64,000 nucleotides of DNA from Pseudogracilibacillus sp037072025 (GCF_037072025.1 NZ_JAXHDD010000001.1:288868-352867), one strand, 5' to 3'; counted from the stretch's first letter, positions 26,245-34,982 are shown. Numbers and translations: made by a program. Notes: generated by a model not told the origin, from the sequence alone.

Positions 26245-27744
26245 TTAACCGTTAGTTTGTCCATCATCTTCTTTTCTAGGAATTAAAAATATCAATAAAC
26301 AAGTTAATATAGAGATAACGCCAATTCCAATATAGACAAATTGTAACCCAGATAAAAGGCCTTCTTGTAGTACTTGAACCACCTCATTAGATAACCGGCT
26401 CAGCTCTGATTTATCCAATAATTTATCTACTTCGTCTATCGTAATCGTTGAATCAAGGCCTGCCTCTTCTATTTTTCGATTAATTTGATTGTTTAATATT
26501 CCGCCAAGCAATGCTACTCCAAGTGCACTGCCAATGGAACGCATGAACATATTCATTGCGGTTGCAATCCCACGAATTTCCCAATTAACAGTAGATTGTA
26601 TCGTTACAATAAATGCTGTACTCGTCATTCCCATACCTACACCTATTAAAAAGGATCCTATTCCAGCCCATACATAATGTTGAACAGCAGGCAATAAAAT
26701 AAAAAATATTGTTCCAACTATGAGTGATGTCCCACCTATTAAAGAGGTGTTTCGATATCCTATTATTAATAATAAACGACCAGCTATCGTTGATGCAATC
26801 GGCCAACCTATTGACATTACCGTAAGTGCAAAGCCTGCAATAATAGCGGATTTTCCCATAACCCCCTGAATAAATGTCGGTAAGTAACTAGAGACACTAA
26901 TCATTATCATGCCGGTTAATAATGAGGCCATATTAGCCAATTTAATGATACGATATGACCAGATAGAAGAAGGCATAATCGGATCCGAAATTCGTTTTTC
27001 ATACATAATAAATAAAATAAGGCTGCCCGCTGTCACAACGAGGAGAACGAACATTTGAAGTGACATCCAGCTGATCGATATTCCTCCCTCAACCAATATG
27101 TACATTAGTGAGCTAATTCCAATGATCATTAATATGGATCCAATATAATCAATTGAATGTTTCTTTTTATTTATGTTTTCTTTTAAAAATAAAACAATCC
27201 CTATCATGGATAACAAACCTAGTGGAATATTCATCCAGAATACATAGCGCCAGTTTAAAAAGTCAACAAAAAAAGCACCTATTAAAGGGCCAAGTATCGC
27301 TGAAACTCCCCAAACTGCAGATAAATACCCTTGTATTTTTGCACGTTCTTTTTTCGTGTATATATCCCCTACAATTGTAGTCGCTATCGGCATTAATGCA
27401 CCTGCCCCAACACCTTGTATAAAACGGCAAAAAATCAACATCGGCATGGAAGTACTAAAACCGGCGAGTGTTGAGCCGGTTAAAAAAACACATATACCAA
27501 TCACATAAATTGGGCGCCTTCCAAATATATCTGCAAGTTTCCCAAAAAGTAAAACTGTAGCACTTGATGTTAATAAATAACTGGAGAATACCCAACTATA
27601 CAAAGAAAAGTTACGTAAATCTGCTACGATACTTGGCATCGCTGTCGCTACGATCGTTGCTTCTATTGCTGATAAAAACATTCCTAACATGACAGAAATT
27701 AATATAAAGGGACGTTTTAAATTTTTATTAATCTGATTATCCAA
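26245..27744 (-). CDS. MFS drug exporter, DHA2 (14-helix) family
   Basis: 499 aa; TTG start with AAGGTG. About fourteen hydrophobic segments. Motif A is seen as GKLADIFGRRPIY and the DHA2/antiporter motif C as WGVSAILGPLIGAFF. RFIQGVGAGALMP is typical of the EmrB/QacA group. Proton-driven efflux of drugs or other small molecules is predicted; the substrate is unknown. It lies 30 bp upstream of ktrC on the same strand and may be co-transcribed. No regulator is adjacent. Confidence 0.88.
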   Translation of the reverse strand: MDNQINKNLKRPFILISVMLGMFLSAIEATIVATAMPSIVADLRNFSLYSWVFSSYLLTSSATVLLFGKLADIFGRRPIYVIGICVFLTGSTLAGFSTSMPMLIFCRFIQGVGAGALMPIATTIVGDIYTKKERAKIQGYLSAVWGVSAILGPLIGAFFVDFLNWRYVFWMNIPLGLLSMIGIVLFLKENINKKKHSIDYIGSILMIIGISSLMYILVEGGISISWMSLQMFVLLVVTAGSLILFIMYEKRISDPIMPSSIWSYRIIKLANMASLLTGMIMISVSSYLPTFIQGVMGKSAIIAGFALTVMSIGWPIASTIAGRLLLIIGYRNTSLIGGTSLIVGTIFFILLPAVQHYVWAGIGSFLIGVGMGMTSTAFIVTIQSTVNWEIRGIATAMNMFMRSIGSALGVALLGGILNNQINRKIEEAGLDSTITIDEVDKLLDKSELSRLSNEVVQVLQEGLLSGLQFVYIGIGVISILTCLLIFLIPRKEDDGQTNG

Positions 27745-27772
27745 TTTTTCACCTTAATCAGCCATCCGGTTT

Positions 27773-28213
27773 TTAACGCCTGTAATAGTCTTTTTTTATT
27801 TCTTTTAAGATGGCTCTTCTCGTTAAAATTCCATCAAAGTATCCTTCTTCATCAACTACACAAACAAACGGAGCATCTATTACCGCTTTTAATCCATCTA
27901 TGAAGCTGGCATTTTTTTGAATACTGATTAAATCGTCTTTCATTACCTCATGTACTTTAAGTTCAGATAACTTTTCAACTTCAAAACGATCGATTCCTAA
28001 AATTTGATCTAAAATAACAGTTTTACTGATTGAGCCAGCCAGTTTATAGGAAACATCTAAAACAGGTACTGCGAAGTAACCAGACTTTACTAATACAAGT
28101 AAAGCATGTTCTAGTGGATTATTTAATTGAACATGGGCAACCTTTTCAGATGGAATCATTAACTCTTTTACTGTTAAATTTTTCAATTGATTATCTTCTT
28201 GTGTCATACTCAT
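27773..28213 (-). CDS. darB: DarB (YkuL), c-di-AMP-binding CBS protein
   Basis: 146 aa made of two CBS motifs and little else. Motifs EKVAHVQLNNPLEHALLVL and GYFAVPVLDVSYKLAGSI align well with my memory of B. subtilis YkuL/DarB. In B. subtilis apo-DarB stimulates the (p)ppGpp synthetase Rel and pyruvate carboxylase, and c-di-AMP blocks this. ATG with AGGAG. It is the first gene of a minus-strand run darB-MFS-ktrC, an arrangement unlike B. subtilis. Confidence 0.85.
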   Translation of the reverse strand: MSMTQEDNQLKNLTVKELMIPSEKVAHVQLNNPLEHALLVLVKSGYFAVPVLDVSYKLAGSISKTVILDQILGIDRFEVEKLSELKVHEVMKDDLISIQKNASFIDGLKAVIDAPFVCVVDEEGYFDGILTRRAILKEIKKDYYRR

Positions 28214-28450
28214 AAAAAAGCAACTCCTCTTATTTTTAATTCATAAATTCATGTAAGCCTTACATGTGATGGAGTTAAAAAAATGAACAATATGATACTC
28301 ACAATTAATGCTTCTATTATATTTTACCATATAAATTGAAGAAGTAACATGATGTATGAGCTCTATTGGAAAGAATAATGAAATTCTTTTCATCTGACTA
28401 TTTTTTCTGTACAATACATATATATGCTTTTATCAGAAAGAAGGTTTTAT

Positions 28451-29086
28451 ATGGATACGCATCTTTTTACAAAGAAAGAAGAGATTGCACATGCAATAAC
28501 CCATGGAATCGGTGCAGTGTTAAGTATAGCTGCCTTAGTTTTATTAATTATTTTCGCTTCGTTTAATGGAGATCCTGCCCTTATTGTATCTGTAACTATT
28601 TTTGGAGCATCGATGTTAGTTATGTATACATCCTCAACATTAGTGCATAGTCTCCCTATTGGAAAATGGAAGGATATTTTTCTAATTATTGATCATGCAT
28701 CCATTTATGTTTTTATTGCTGGAACATACACACCATTTTTATTAGTAGTACTCAGCGGAAAAGTCGGATGGATTTTATTTGGGATTATATGGGGGATAGC
28801 TCTTACCGGGATAGTATTAAAAGTGTTCTTTGTGAAAAAATTCGTTATCTTATCAACGTTAGCTTATATTTTAATGGGATGGCTAATCACGACTGTTTGG
28901 AATCCACTAGTAGAAGGAATTCATGAGAACGGACTTATGCTTCTTGTAGCTGGAGGGATCGTTTACACAGTTGGTGCCGTATTTTACGTTTGGAAACGAG
29001 TTCCTTATCATCATGTCATTTGGCATTTATTTGTTCTTGCCGGATCTATCTGTCATTTTTTTACAGTTTTATTTTACGTCATCTAA
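28451..29086 (+). CDS. Hemolysin III family (PAQR-like) membrane protein
   Basis: 211 aa from ATG 28451 (AGAAAGAAGG upstream); an in-frame ATG at 28424 lacks a site. Seven hydrophobic segments. The PAQR metal-ligand pattern is visible: HAITHGIGA near the start, HASIYVFIAGTYTPF in the middle, and HVIWHLFVLAGSICHFF at the end. Members are called hemolysin III, but the bacterial role is probably membrane-lipid or stress related, not haemolysis. Confidence 0.88.
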   Translation: MDTHLFTKKEEIAHAITHGIGAVLSIAALVLLIIFASFNGDPALIVSVTIFGASMLVMYTSSTLVHSLPIGKWKDIFLIIDHASIYVFIAGTYTPFLLVVLSGKVGWILFGIIWGIALTGIVLKVFFVKKFVILSTLAYILMGWLITTVWNPLVEGIHENGLMLLVAGGIVYTVGAVFYVWKRVPYHHVIWHLFVLAGSICHFFTVLFYVI

Positions 29087-29126
29087 ATGTCTTCGATAAA
29101 TATTAAATAGAAATGAGGGATTAAGG

Positions 29127-29582
29127 TTGAAAGAAAAACATAATATTACGGAAATTGCAAAAGCAATTTATACAATAAATCGCCATGCAAAAGCTGCACC
29201 CGAACCCCAGCATCTGTATATGATTAAAAAACAGGCGATAGAACAATTATTAAAAGAGAAAAAGGCTGAAAAACTTGGTCTTCACTTTTCCAACAATCCG
29301 AAGTATAGTAATCAACATTCAACACTGCTTGTGAAAGTTGCCAACTATTACTTTCATGTACCTCCAACAAAAGAAGACTTCAAGAATTTAACCCATCTCG
29401 GTTCATTAGATAATGACTTTCGTAATCCACGCACAAAAATGTCTTTATCTTATGCAAAAAAAGTAATTTATCAATATATAAACTGGCAACCGCCTAAAAA
29501 CGTGAAGCGAAAGAAATTCTCCTCTTATTATACACCTTCATCACTTGGAAAAATGGAGTGGCCACCTACGAAGAAGTTTTAA
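29127..29582 (+). CDS. ykyB: YkyB family protein
   Basis: 151 aa, basic, soluble. TTG start with GAGGG upstream. Family segments: YTINRHAKAAPEPQHLYMIK at the N-terminus and LGLHFSNNPKYSNQHSTLLVK in the middle. Function unknown. 40 bp after the hemolysin III gene on the same strand. Its 3' UTR carries MITE copy C before the terminator. Confidence 0.85.
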   Translation: MKEKHNITEIAKAIYTINRHAKAAPEPQHLYMIKKQAIEQLLKEKKAEKLGLHFSNNPKYSNQHSTLLVKVANYYFHVPPTKEDFKNLTHLGSLDNDFRNPRTKMSLSYAKKVIYQYINWQPPKNVKRKKFSSYYTPSSLGKMEWPPTKKF

Positions 29583-29591
29583 ATTACTTTA

Positions 29592-29747
29592 AATGCGTGT
29601 TCAAAAAGGAGGATAAAAAGGATCAAGAAGTTCGAGGCGGCGCAGTTTCGAGCAGCGAAATGTATGCATTTAGATTTAGATACGTGAGTAGCGGAGAAAC
29701 AAGCATTCATGCGAAATTCGCAGTGTCATTTTTTAAACATCCTCTTT
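29592..29747 (+). repeat. MITE-like element, copy C
   Basis: Full-length, plus orientation (TGCGTGTTCAAAAAGGAGGA to TTTAAACATCCTC), flanked by TTTAA on the left and TTTAA on the right, a possible target duplication. It lies between the ykyB stop and its terminator, the same arrangement as copy B after ykyA. Confidence 0.8.
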
Positions 29748-29758
29748 AAGTTACTTCA

Positions 29759-29792
29759 ATAATCCGCATAAAAACATGCGGATTTTGTTTGT
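29759..29792 (+). terminator. Terminator of hemolysin III-ykyB
   Basis: AATCCGCAT / ATGCGGATT stem followed by TTGTTT. Confidence 0.8.
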
Positions 29793-29806
29793 ATTCAGCC
29801 GAGTCT

Positions 29807-29920
29807 TCCTTTGAAATACAAGTTATAAAGGATAATCAAAATCGAGAGTGATAAAGAACGCAATGTACAAGTACTGCACACTATTTCTCAATGAAAAATA
29901 TCACTCTTTCAAAGGACAGG
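29807..29920. repeat. Nested inverted repeat in intergenic region
   Basis: Outer arms TCCTTTGAAA / TTTCAAAGGA enclose inner arms GAGTGATA / TATCACTC, about 110 bp overall. A decayed mobile element or RNA structure is possible. The rest of 29793-30007 shows nothing recognisable. Confidence 0.4.
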
Positions 29921-30007
29921 GAAACAAGCGAACGAGGCTCCTTTAGATATAGTGTCTTTGAGTTAGACATAGGACGTATTATTCCTAACGAGTATCGGAC
30001 AACAATT

Positions 30008-30322
30008 TTACACGTTACTATTAAAAAACTGATAGATCATAAAAATGCTTAGAAACATACCAATAAAAATGACTGCGAGGAATGCTACATATAGAACATC
30101 TTGTGCAAAGATGGCAGTGAATGCCAAAAATAATAAACTACTGAGTACATACGTCAACAGAAAAAAATACTGTTTCCTACTAAAAAAGCTTATAATTGGC
30201 TTAATAACGAAACATAACACTGCTAATATTAAGGCTAAAGTGATAAAATAAAAATGTTCTTTTTTAAATCCTAATACTTCTAACTGGGCTAGATTTACTA
30301 ATCCAAATAAGAGGTCATTCAT
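30008..30322 (-). CDS. Small membrane protein of unknown function
   Basis: 104 aa; ATG with AGGAGAAAGGG. Three strongly hydrophobic segments (about residues 27-45, 53-72 and 77-98) separated by short polar turns. Not recognised. Isolated, transcribed towards ykyB. Confidence 0.65.
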   Translation of the reverse strand: MNDLLFGLVNLAQLEVLGFKKEHFYFITLALILAVLCFVIKPIISFFSRKQYFFLLTYVLSSLLFLAFTAIFAQDVLYVAFLAVIFIGMFLSIFMIYQFFNSNV

Positions 30323-30593
30323 CGTATAAAACCCTTTCTCCTATAATACTATTAGTTTATACGAATAAAAGAATATTATACATGATTGAAAGGGTTGAAG
30401 CTTAACATAAATCGTTTTCTTTATTTACATTATTACTGACTGCAATATTATGGGAACAATTAAGATCTTTGTTTAAAAATTATATACCAATATCGGTGGC
30501 TTTGCTCTATAAAAGCACCTGCTTTTGTTCTCGTTCTCTCTTATTATCTTTTTCATACATCCATTACAAGGTGTAAACTAATAGCGCTTTGTC

Positions 30594-30966
30594 ATGACAT
30601 TAATTGGGACTGCACTTGTTGTCGGATTACTCCCTTTTAATTTAGGAACATTGAAATTCACTTCACTCATAATCGGATTAGACACTGCGCTTGGATATGC
30701 GTTATATAGTATTTTTAGTAAATTTCCATTAGTTAAGTATCGTAGTTTCCAAATAACTGCATATACTTTTATTATTGCAATTGCACTGGTTCTTTTTTCC
30801 CGTATCGGGAGAAATTCACTAAATTGCAAACCACTTCTGATATGCGGGCTGAATCGTTTTCTTTTATACAATTGATTAGTATGGGAGCAATTATTTTTAC
30901 AGTAATATTTGTGAATACCGCTACACAGAGAGGCTTGGAGTATCCAAATAAATTAGATAGGTCTTA
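30594..30966 (+). pseudogene. EamA/DMT transporter relic
   Basis: The frame from 30594 encodes LIGTALVVGLLPFNLGTLKF and LDTALGYALYSIFSKFPLVK, followed by QITAYTFIIAIALV, typical of the second EamA repeat. After about 30825 the frame shifts; the continuing sequence ends SMGAIIFTVIFVN...TQRGLEYPNKLDRS. The N-terminal repeat is missing. There is no ribosome-binding site before it. So it is the 3' half of a drug/metabolite transporter, truncated and frameshifted. Confidence 0.7.
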
Positions 30967-30983
30967 AGACTGGTTTTATAGAT

Positions 30984-31016
30984 ATAAAAAAAGCTGATCC
31001 TTTAGGAATCAACTTT
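30984..31016 (-). terminator. Terminator after the Spo0E-like gene
   Basis: AAAGTTGATTCC / GGATCAGCTTT stem with TTTTTTTAT on the minus strand. Confidence 0.7.
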
Positions 31017-31051
31017 CATAAAATTTCTCGTCATGTATGTATTTCTATATT

Positions 31052-31217
31052 TTATCTGCGATGTTGTTTAATGTTGCAGTAAATGTTAAGCATGCTGTCA
31101 AGTCTCTGGCTGATTGCAACTGTCTCTGAATTGGTAAAACCTTTGTCATACGCAGTTTCTGCTAATCTATCGCGCATGTTTTCTATTTCTTTTAAAGCAA
31201 CTTTCTCGCAACTCATA
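31052..31217 (-). pseudogene. Spo0E-like aspartyl-phosphate phosphatase, frameshifted
   Basis: The frame ending at 31052 encodes LKEIENMRDRLAETAYDKG and then SETVAISQRLDSMLNIY, carrying the SQxLD signature with which Spo0E-family proteins dephosphorylate Spo0A~P. The natural start would be the ATG at 31217 (MSCEK), but one extra A in the run at about 31199-31201 puts it out of frame. The in-frame remainder opens with a stop, and the first usable ATG is 31177 (41 aa). GGGGAG is 13 bp before the ATG. Either a pseudogene, a very short form, or a sequence error. Confidence 0.7.
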
Positions 31218-31426
31218 ACAATATTTTTTCTCCCCTCGCAATATAAATTCCCCCCCAGAGTTAACTGTATACTAAAAGTATAATCAATCTTTAAAAAAAT
31301 GCAAATAATTTAGTAAGATTCACTATTTGTTTGAAAAAGTCTTTTTCAATAGTTTAAACTCGAAACAAAATCTCTGCTATGCTACTATAATAGAGGATTG
31401 TTTTAAAAAGAAAGGATGTCTTCAGT

Positions 31427-31951
31427 GTGGCTGAATCAAAAAAACAAAATGAATGGTTAGAATGGGGAAAAGCGATTATCATCGCCGTTATACTGGCATT
31501 CCTTTTACGAACATTTGTCTTTGCTACGTCAATTGTCGAAGGAGAAAGTATGCACCCAGCCCTTGAAGATGGCGAACGGATTGTTTTTAATAAGCTTATT
31601 TATATAATCTCTGAACCTGCACGAGGTGATATTATTATCATTCAACATCCACAAAAAAATTATGTAAAACGAATAATTGGTTTACCGAATGAGACGATTG
31701 AAATGAGAGATCACACCCTTTTTATTGACGGAGTTAAGCAAGATTCTACATTTGTTAATGAATATGATGAATTATTGACAGGTAATTTTGGTCCTATCGA
31801 AATTCCCGAAGACAGCTATTTTGTTATGGGGGATAATCGAGCAATTAGTAAAGACAGCAGGAATGGATTAGGCTTCATTGATCGCTCTGATATAATTGGA
31901 AGATCCGAATTTGTCATATATCCATTCAGCGAATGGCAAAAAACAAGGTAA
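31427..31951 (+). CDS. sipT: Signal peptidase I (SipT/S/W-like, prokaryotic type)
   Basis: 174 aa membrane-anchored serine protease that removes Sec/Tat signal peptides outside the membrane. One N-terminal transmembrane helix (about 16-33), catalytic S41 in EGESMHP and K81 in YVKRIIGLP form the Ser-Lys dyad, and the later box MGDNRAISKDSRN is intact. GTG start with AAAGGATG. The single helix and short length fit Bacillus SipS/SipT. Which paralogue it corresponds to is not certain. The structured RNA at 32.0 kb lies directly downstream. Confidence 0.93.
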   Translation: MAESKKQNEWLEWGKAIIIAVILAFLLRTFVFATSIVEGESMHPALEDGERIVFNKLIYIISEPARGDIIIIQHPQKNYVKRIIGLPNETIEMRDHTLFIDGVKQDSTFVNEYDELLTGNFGPIEIPEDSYFVMGDNRAISKDSRNGLGFIDRSDIIGRSEFVIYPFSEWQKTR

Positions 31952-32009
31952 AAAATAAGTTGTAATAAAAATCAATTAGAAAACTTTGTCATTCGTTAAA
32001 GAAAACATG

Positions 32010-32192
32010 CCCTCATCACTAGGGGTATGCCGACGTTAGGCGTAAAGCCTGTTCTTAGTCGGCCTTCCTTGGAGCCGTAATGGCGAAAGACAGAGGTAAT
32101 ATTGCACTGATGCTCTTGAGTGCAAGCCTTTAATGGCGAGTACCTTAGTTGCACTTATGCAGTAAGAAAGGTTTATACTTTCCTATCTGCCA
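32010..32192 (+). ncRNA. Structured RNA of unknown class
   Basis: Dense local pairing suggests a folded RNA: CCCTCATCACTAGGG hairpin; GCCGAC/GTCGGC stem (32029-32063) enclosing AGGC-GTAAA-GCCT; GCC-GTAAT-GGC; TTGCACT/AGTGCAA hairpin; AGGTA/TACCT closing pair; GAAAG/CTTTC hairpin. It ends in an intrinsic terminator and no gene follows. I compared it by memory with M-box, ydaO, lysine, yybP-ykoY, T-box and SAM consensus elements and found no match. It could be a free sRNA or an orphaned leader. No clear promoter was seen. Confidence 0.55.
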
Positions 32193-32233
32193 AAAAAGGT
32201 CAAAACTTTTTAAAAGTATTTGACCTTTTTACT
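32192..32233 (+). terminator. Terminator after the structured RNA
   Basis: AAAAGGTCAAA / TTTGACCTTTT stem with T-run, with no coding sequence between RNA and terminator. Confidence 0.8.
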
Positions 32234-32336
32234 TTAGTCTAAGAAAGTCTAAACCCTCTAACAACTTTGTAAATAAATTATAATTTATTTACATTAATCC
32301 GCTTCACCCGAAAACGATTATATCTTTTATAATGTT

Positions 32337-32417
32337 TTACTCATGATCAAAAAGACAATAGCCTATGTTTAAAAAGGCAATAACTAAGCAAATAATTCCT
32401 AATGTTGTAATCCACAT
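32337..32417 (-). CDS. Possible 26-aa membrane peptide
   Basis: ATG at 32417 with AAAGGATG nine bases upstream; the product MWITTLGIICLVIAFLNIGY plus CLFDHE is one hydrophobic helix with an acidic end. A further ATG at 32429 is in frame but overlaps the ribosome-binding site. Not recognised; could be a small membrane regulator or chance. Confidence 0.35.
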   Translation of the reverse strand: MWITTLGIICLVIAFLNIGYCLFDHE

Positions 32418-32593
32418 ATCTATACGCATCCTTTCAAAGTTTGTCCAGTTAATATGTAGGTATAATCTTTATTCATCATACCAACTTTTTATTAAATTTG
32501 AAAGTAATTATATTATATTATACTTACCGATAAACTTCTATCAAAAATGACACAATTTTATCTACAATTTTATCTACTGATAAAGGTTTACTA

Positions 32594-33077
32594 ATAGAGG
32601 ATGTTCAAAAAGTCCAGTAAAAATGACACTACGAATTTCGCACGAATGCTCGTTTCTCCGCTACTCATGTATCTAAATACCTACATTCCGCTGCTCGAAA
32701 CTGCACCGCCCCGAACTTCTGGATCCTTTTTATCCTCCTTTTTATACGAAAATGGACATCTGCTCTAATTTTGGCGCAATAAGCCCCCCTCCAAAAAAGA
32801 TTTTACTTTTTTTGGAAATTAATCTTCTTAAAACAAATTCTTTTTTACTGTCCCTTTCGTATTTGTTAGGACTTGTTTCCGTCCTCGAGATTACTTGTGT
32901 CTATCGTAAGTTAAATTAACATATCATACCTGTTTTCACTAAGGTACTCGCCATGCATCCTCCTAAAACGTGGAGAGGTTGTATGTAATCGTCCTTCGCG
33001 ATAGAAGTGATCTTTATGCCCCCATTTTCATACATTGTGGTGTCTAGCAAGACATAGGAGTTTTGAACACGCACTTA
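32594..33077 (-). repeat. MITE-like element, copy D, interrupted
   Basis: Reverse-oriented element: 32594-32743 matches the other copies to TATCCTCCTTTTT, and the missing end TTTTGAACACGCACTTAT is found at 33061-33077. The 317 bp between (32744-33060) are an insertion not present in other copies. Confidence 0.75.
32744..33060 (-). other. 317-bp insert within MITE D, RNA-like, related to the 32.0-kb RNA
   Basis: On the minus strand this segment has CGCGAAGGAC, a hairpin, and then ATGGCGAGTACCTTAGT, a 17-nt identity with the structured RNA at 32133-32149, in similar spacing to its CGAAAGAC segment. A further hairpin AGGAC...GTCCT follows. No long coding frame. Identity of the element is unknown. 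Confidence 0.45.
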
Positions 33078-33484
33078 TATAATATCCCTGAATTTGATCA
33101 CAGTTAAAAAAACTAGTTGTTCCATCGTTTCTACCTTCTGCGGTTACCGAAACGTTTAATGAGTGCGATAAATAAATAATTGATGTTACAATTATTTTAT
33201 TATGTCCATATCCTTCCATAACCATTCTTTCTATTTTTTATTTATTTAATTGGAAATAAACTTAAATATTTTAATGAGGAGTAACCACAGCAAGCAATTG
33301 AAACTCCAAGATCCCTAATTTTATCAACAGTGGAATTTCAAAAATAATATTTAATCCAGTTAAAGCTTCTAAAAAAAGGTGCAGCTTCATTCGCTTTTAA
33401 AATAGTTCCCTTTTTATTTATCATCATGATTGTGTCTGATAAAGATGTGAAAATCTTATCCAATAATGTTAAGGAAACTTCCAT
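33075..33484 (-). pseudogene. PAS ... EAL (c-di-GMP phosphodiesterase-type) gene relic
   Basis: Two protein pieces in line on the minus strand. The 5' piece starts at ATG 33484 with AGAGAAGG and reads MEVSLTLLDKIFTSLSDTIM then MINKKGTILKANEAA, a PAS-domain start, stopping at 33338. The 3' piece (33225-33075) reads IIVTSIIYLSHSLNVSVTAE, shifts frame through VETMEQL, and ends CDQIQGYYIS, the C-terminal hallmark of EAL domains. The GGDEF and most of EAL are lost. The relic runs into MITE copy D. It lies 16 bp after the Ktr channel gene. Confidence 0.7.
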
Positions 33485-33499
33485 TATACCTTCTCTCTA

Positions 33500-34864
33500 T
33501 TATCCAATAATGATTCTTTCTTTTGGATAACGAATATAATCATTTTGATTTTCTTTTCTAAATGTAAATAAGAATGTGACTAACCCAATTCTCCCGAGAA
33601 ACATTAAGATCATTAACAATATTTTACTTACAGTCGTTAGCTCACTAGTAATCCCAAGTGATAGTCCTACAGTACCAAAAGCAGATGTTACTTCAAATAG
33701 TAGTTCATTTATTGAAAAAGGTTCAATAATGGAAATAATTAATAATGTTGAAAAGACAATTGCTATTGCTAGAATTGTAACTGTTACAGCTTTCATCAGA
33801 TCTTGATCATAAATTTCCCTGTTAAAAACTTTGATCTTCTTCCCACCCCGAGCAAACGTGATAATAAAAATAACGACCAGTGCAAAGGTGGTTGTTCTTA
33901 TTCCTCCGCCGGCACTGCTAGGAGAAGCTCCGATAAACATTAAAACTGACATAAAAAGATGATTTGATTCTGTTAAAAGACTCACATCCATCGTAGATAA
34001 TCCCGCACTTCTCGTTGTAACAGATTGAAATAAAGCAAAAAAGATACTTTCATGCCAGCTTTTATCTTTAAAAAATTGATTTACATCTATTAAGTAAATA
34101 AAAGCAGCACCTAAAACGATAAGTACAAAAAATGTTGTCGTAGTTACTTTTGTAAACAAAGTAAAACGAAACCGTTGCTTCATTTTTCGTCTAGTTAATA
34201 AATATTGTTTCACCTCTATTAAAACTGGAAATCCGATTGCTCCAAATACGATCAATAACATAATAATAAATTGAACAAAATAATCATTTTTATAAGGAGC
34301 CAAGGAATTATTGGTTAAACTGAACCCACCATTAGATATCGCGCTAATCGTAGAAAAGAAACCATTATAATACGCTTCTGCAGGAGTTGGGAAATAACGC
34401 AAAAAATAAGTACCTAAAATAAGAAATCCTAATAACTCGATTGCCAAAACGACCAATAAAATTTGCTTAATTAATTCTACAATTCCACCAAATGTCGTTT
34501 GGTTTTGGTCTTGCATAATTAACCTTCGCTCAGAAAGCCCAATTTTCTTCCCTAAAAGTAACCATATAAACGTACTTACAGACATGACGCCAACAGCACC
34601 CAGCTGTAAAATAATTGCCAGAAATATTACTCCTGTTGTACTTAATGTATCTCCAACTGAGATTGTGCTAAGTCCAGTAACACTGAGCGCACTTACGGCT
34701 GTAAAAAGTACATCGATAAAAGGAACGTGTACACCTTCCTGGTAAGCTACTGGTAGAGACAAAACAATCGTTGATAAAATAATTGCAAAAAAATAAAAAC
34801 ATAATAAAAGTTGCGCAGGTGTTAATCGTTTAATCCACTGAAAAAAACTATTCTTACCTAACAT
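33500..34864 (-). CDS. ktrB: Ktr/Trk-type potassium channel subunit (KtrB/KtrD)
   Basis: 454 aa polytopic membrane protein of the KtrB/TrkH superfamily. The four pore loops with selectivity-filter glycines are visible as SVTGLST, ISNGGFS, TTRSAGLST and AFGTVGLS. The length suits KtrB or KtrD. It needs a cytoplasmic RCK subunit; the KtrC-like protein at 25549-26214 is in the same window, which would favour the KtrCD pairing by analogy with B. subtilis. Followed by the PAS/EAL relic, preceded by mgtC on the same strand. Confidence 0.9.
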   Translation of the reverse strand: MLGKNSFFQWIKRLTPAQLLLCFYFFAIILSTIVLSLPVAYQEGVHVPFIDVLFTAVSALSVTGLSTISVGDTLSTTGVIFLAIILQLGAVGVMSVSTFIWLLLGKKIGLSERRLIMQDQNQTTFGGIVELIKQILLVVLAIELLGFLILGTYFLRYFPTPAEAYYNGFFSTISAISNGGFSLTNNSLAPYKNDYFVQFIIMLLIVFGAIGFPVLIEVKQYLLTRRKMKQRFRFTLFTKVTTTTFFVLIVLGAAFIYLIDVNQFFKDKSWHESIFFALFQSVTTRSAGLSTMDVSLLTESNHLFMSVLMFIGASPSSAGGGIRTTTFALVVIFIITFARGGKKIKVFNREIYDQDLMKAVTVTILAIAIVFSTLLIISIIEPFSINELLFEVTSAFGTVGLSLGITSELTTVSKILLMILMFLGRIGLVTFLFTFRKENQNDYIRYPKERIIIG

Positions 34865-34982
34865 AATTAAGAAACTCCTCTACCTATATATCGACAAAAC
34901 ATTTTTTAAATCAGTATAGCAAAAAGATAATTCCAATTCGACTTTTTAAACAAAATTAATATATAAAAACATCCTCTCTAAG

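Noticed and set aside
29558..29749. Peptide encoded by MITE copies (FKKEDKKDQEVRGG...)
   Set aside because: Open in copies C, E and F but broken in A and B; no start signal in consistent position, so conservation is explained by copying of the DNA element.
32010..32233. M-box, ydaO, lysine, yybP-ykoY or SAM riboswitch
   Set aside because: The invariant core sequences I know for these classes are not present, and no gene follows the terminator.
32365..32550. 61-codon plus-strand frame
   Set aside because: Very AT-rich, no ribosome-binding site, no domain; the opposite strand has a better small frame.
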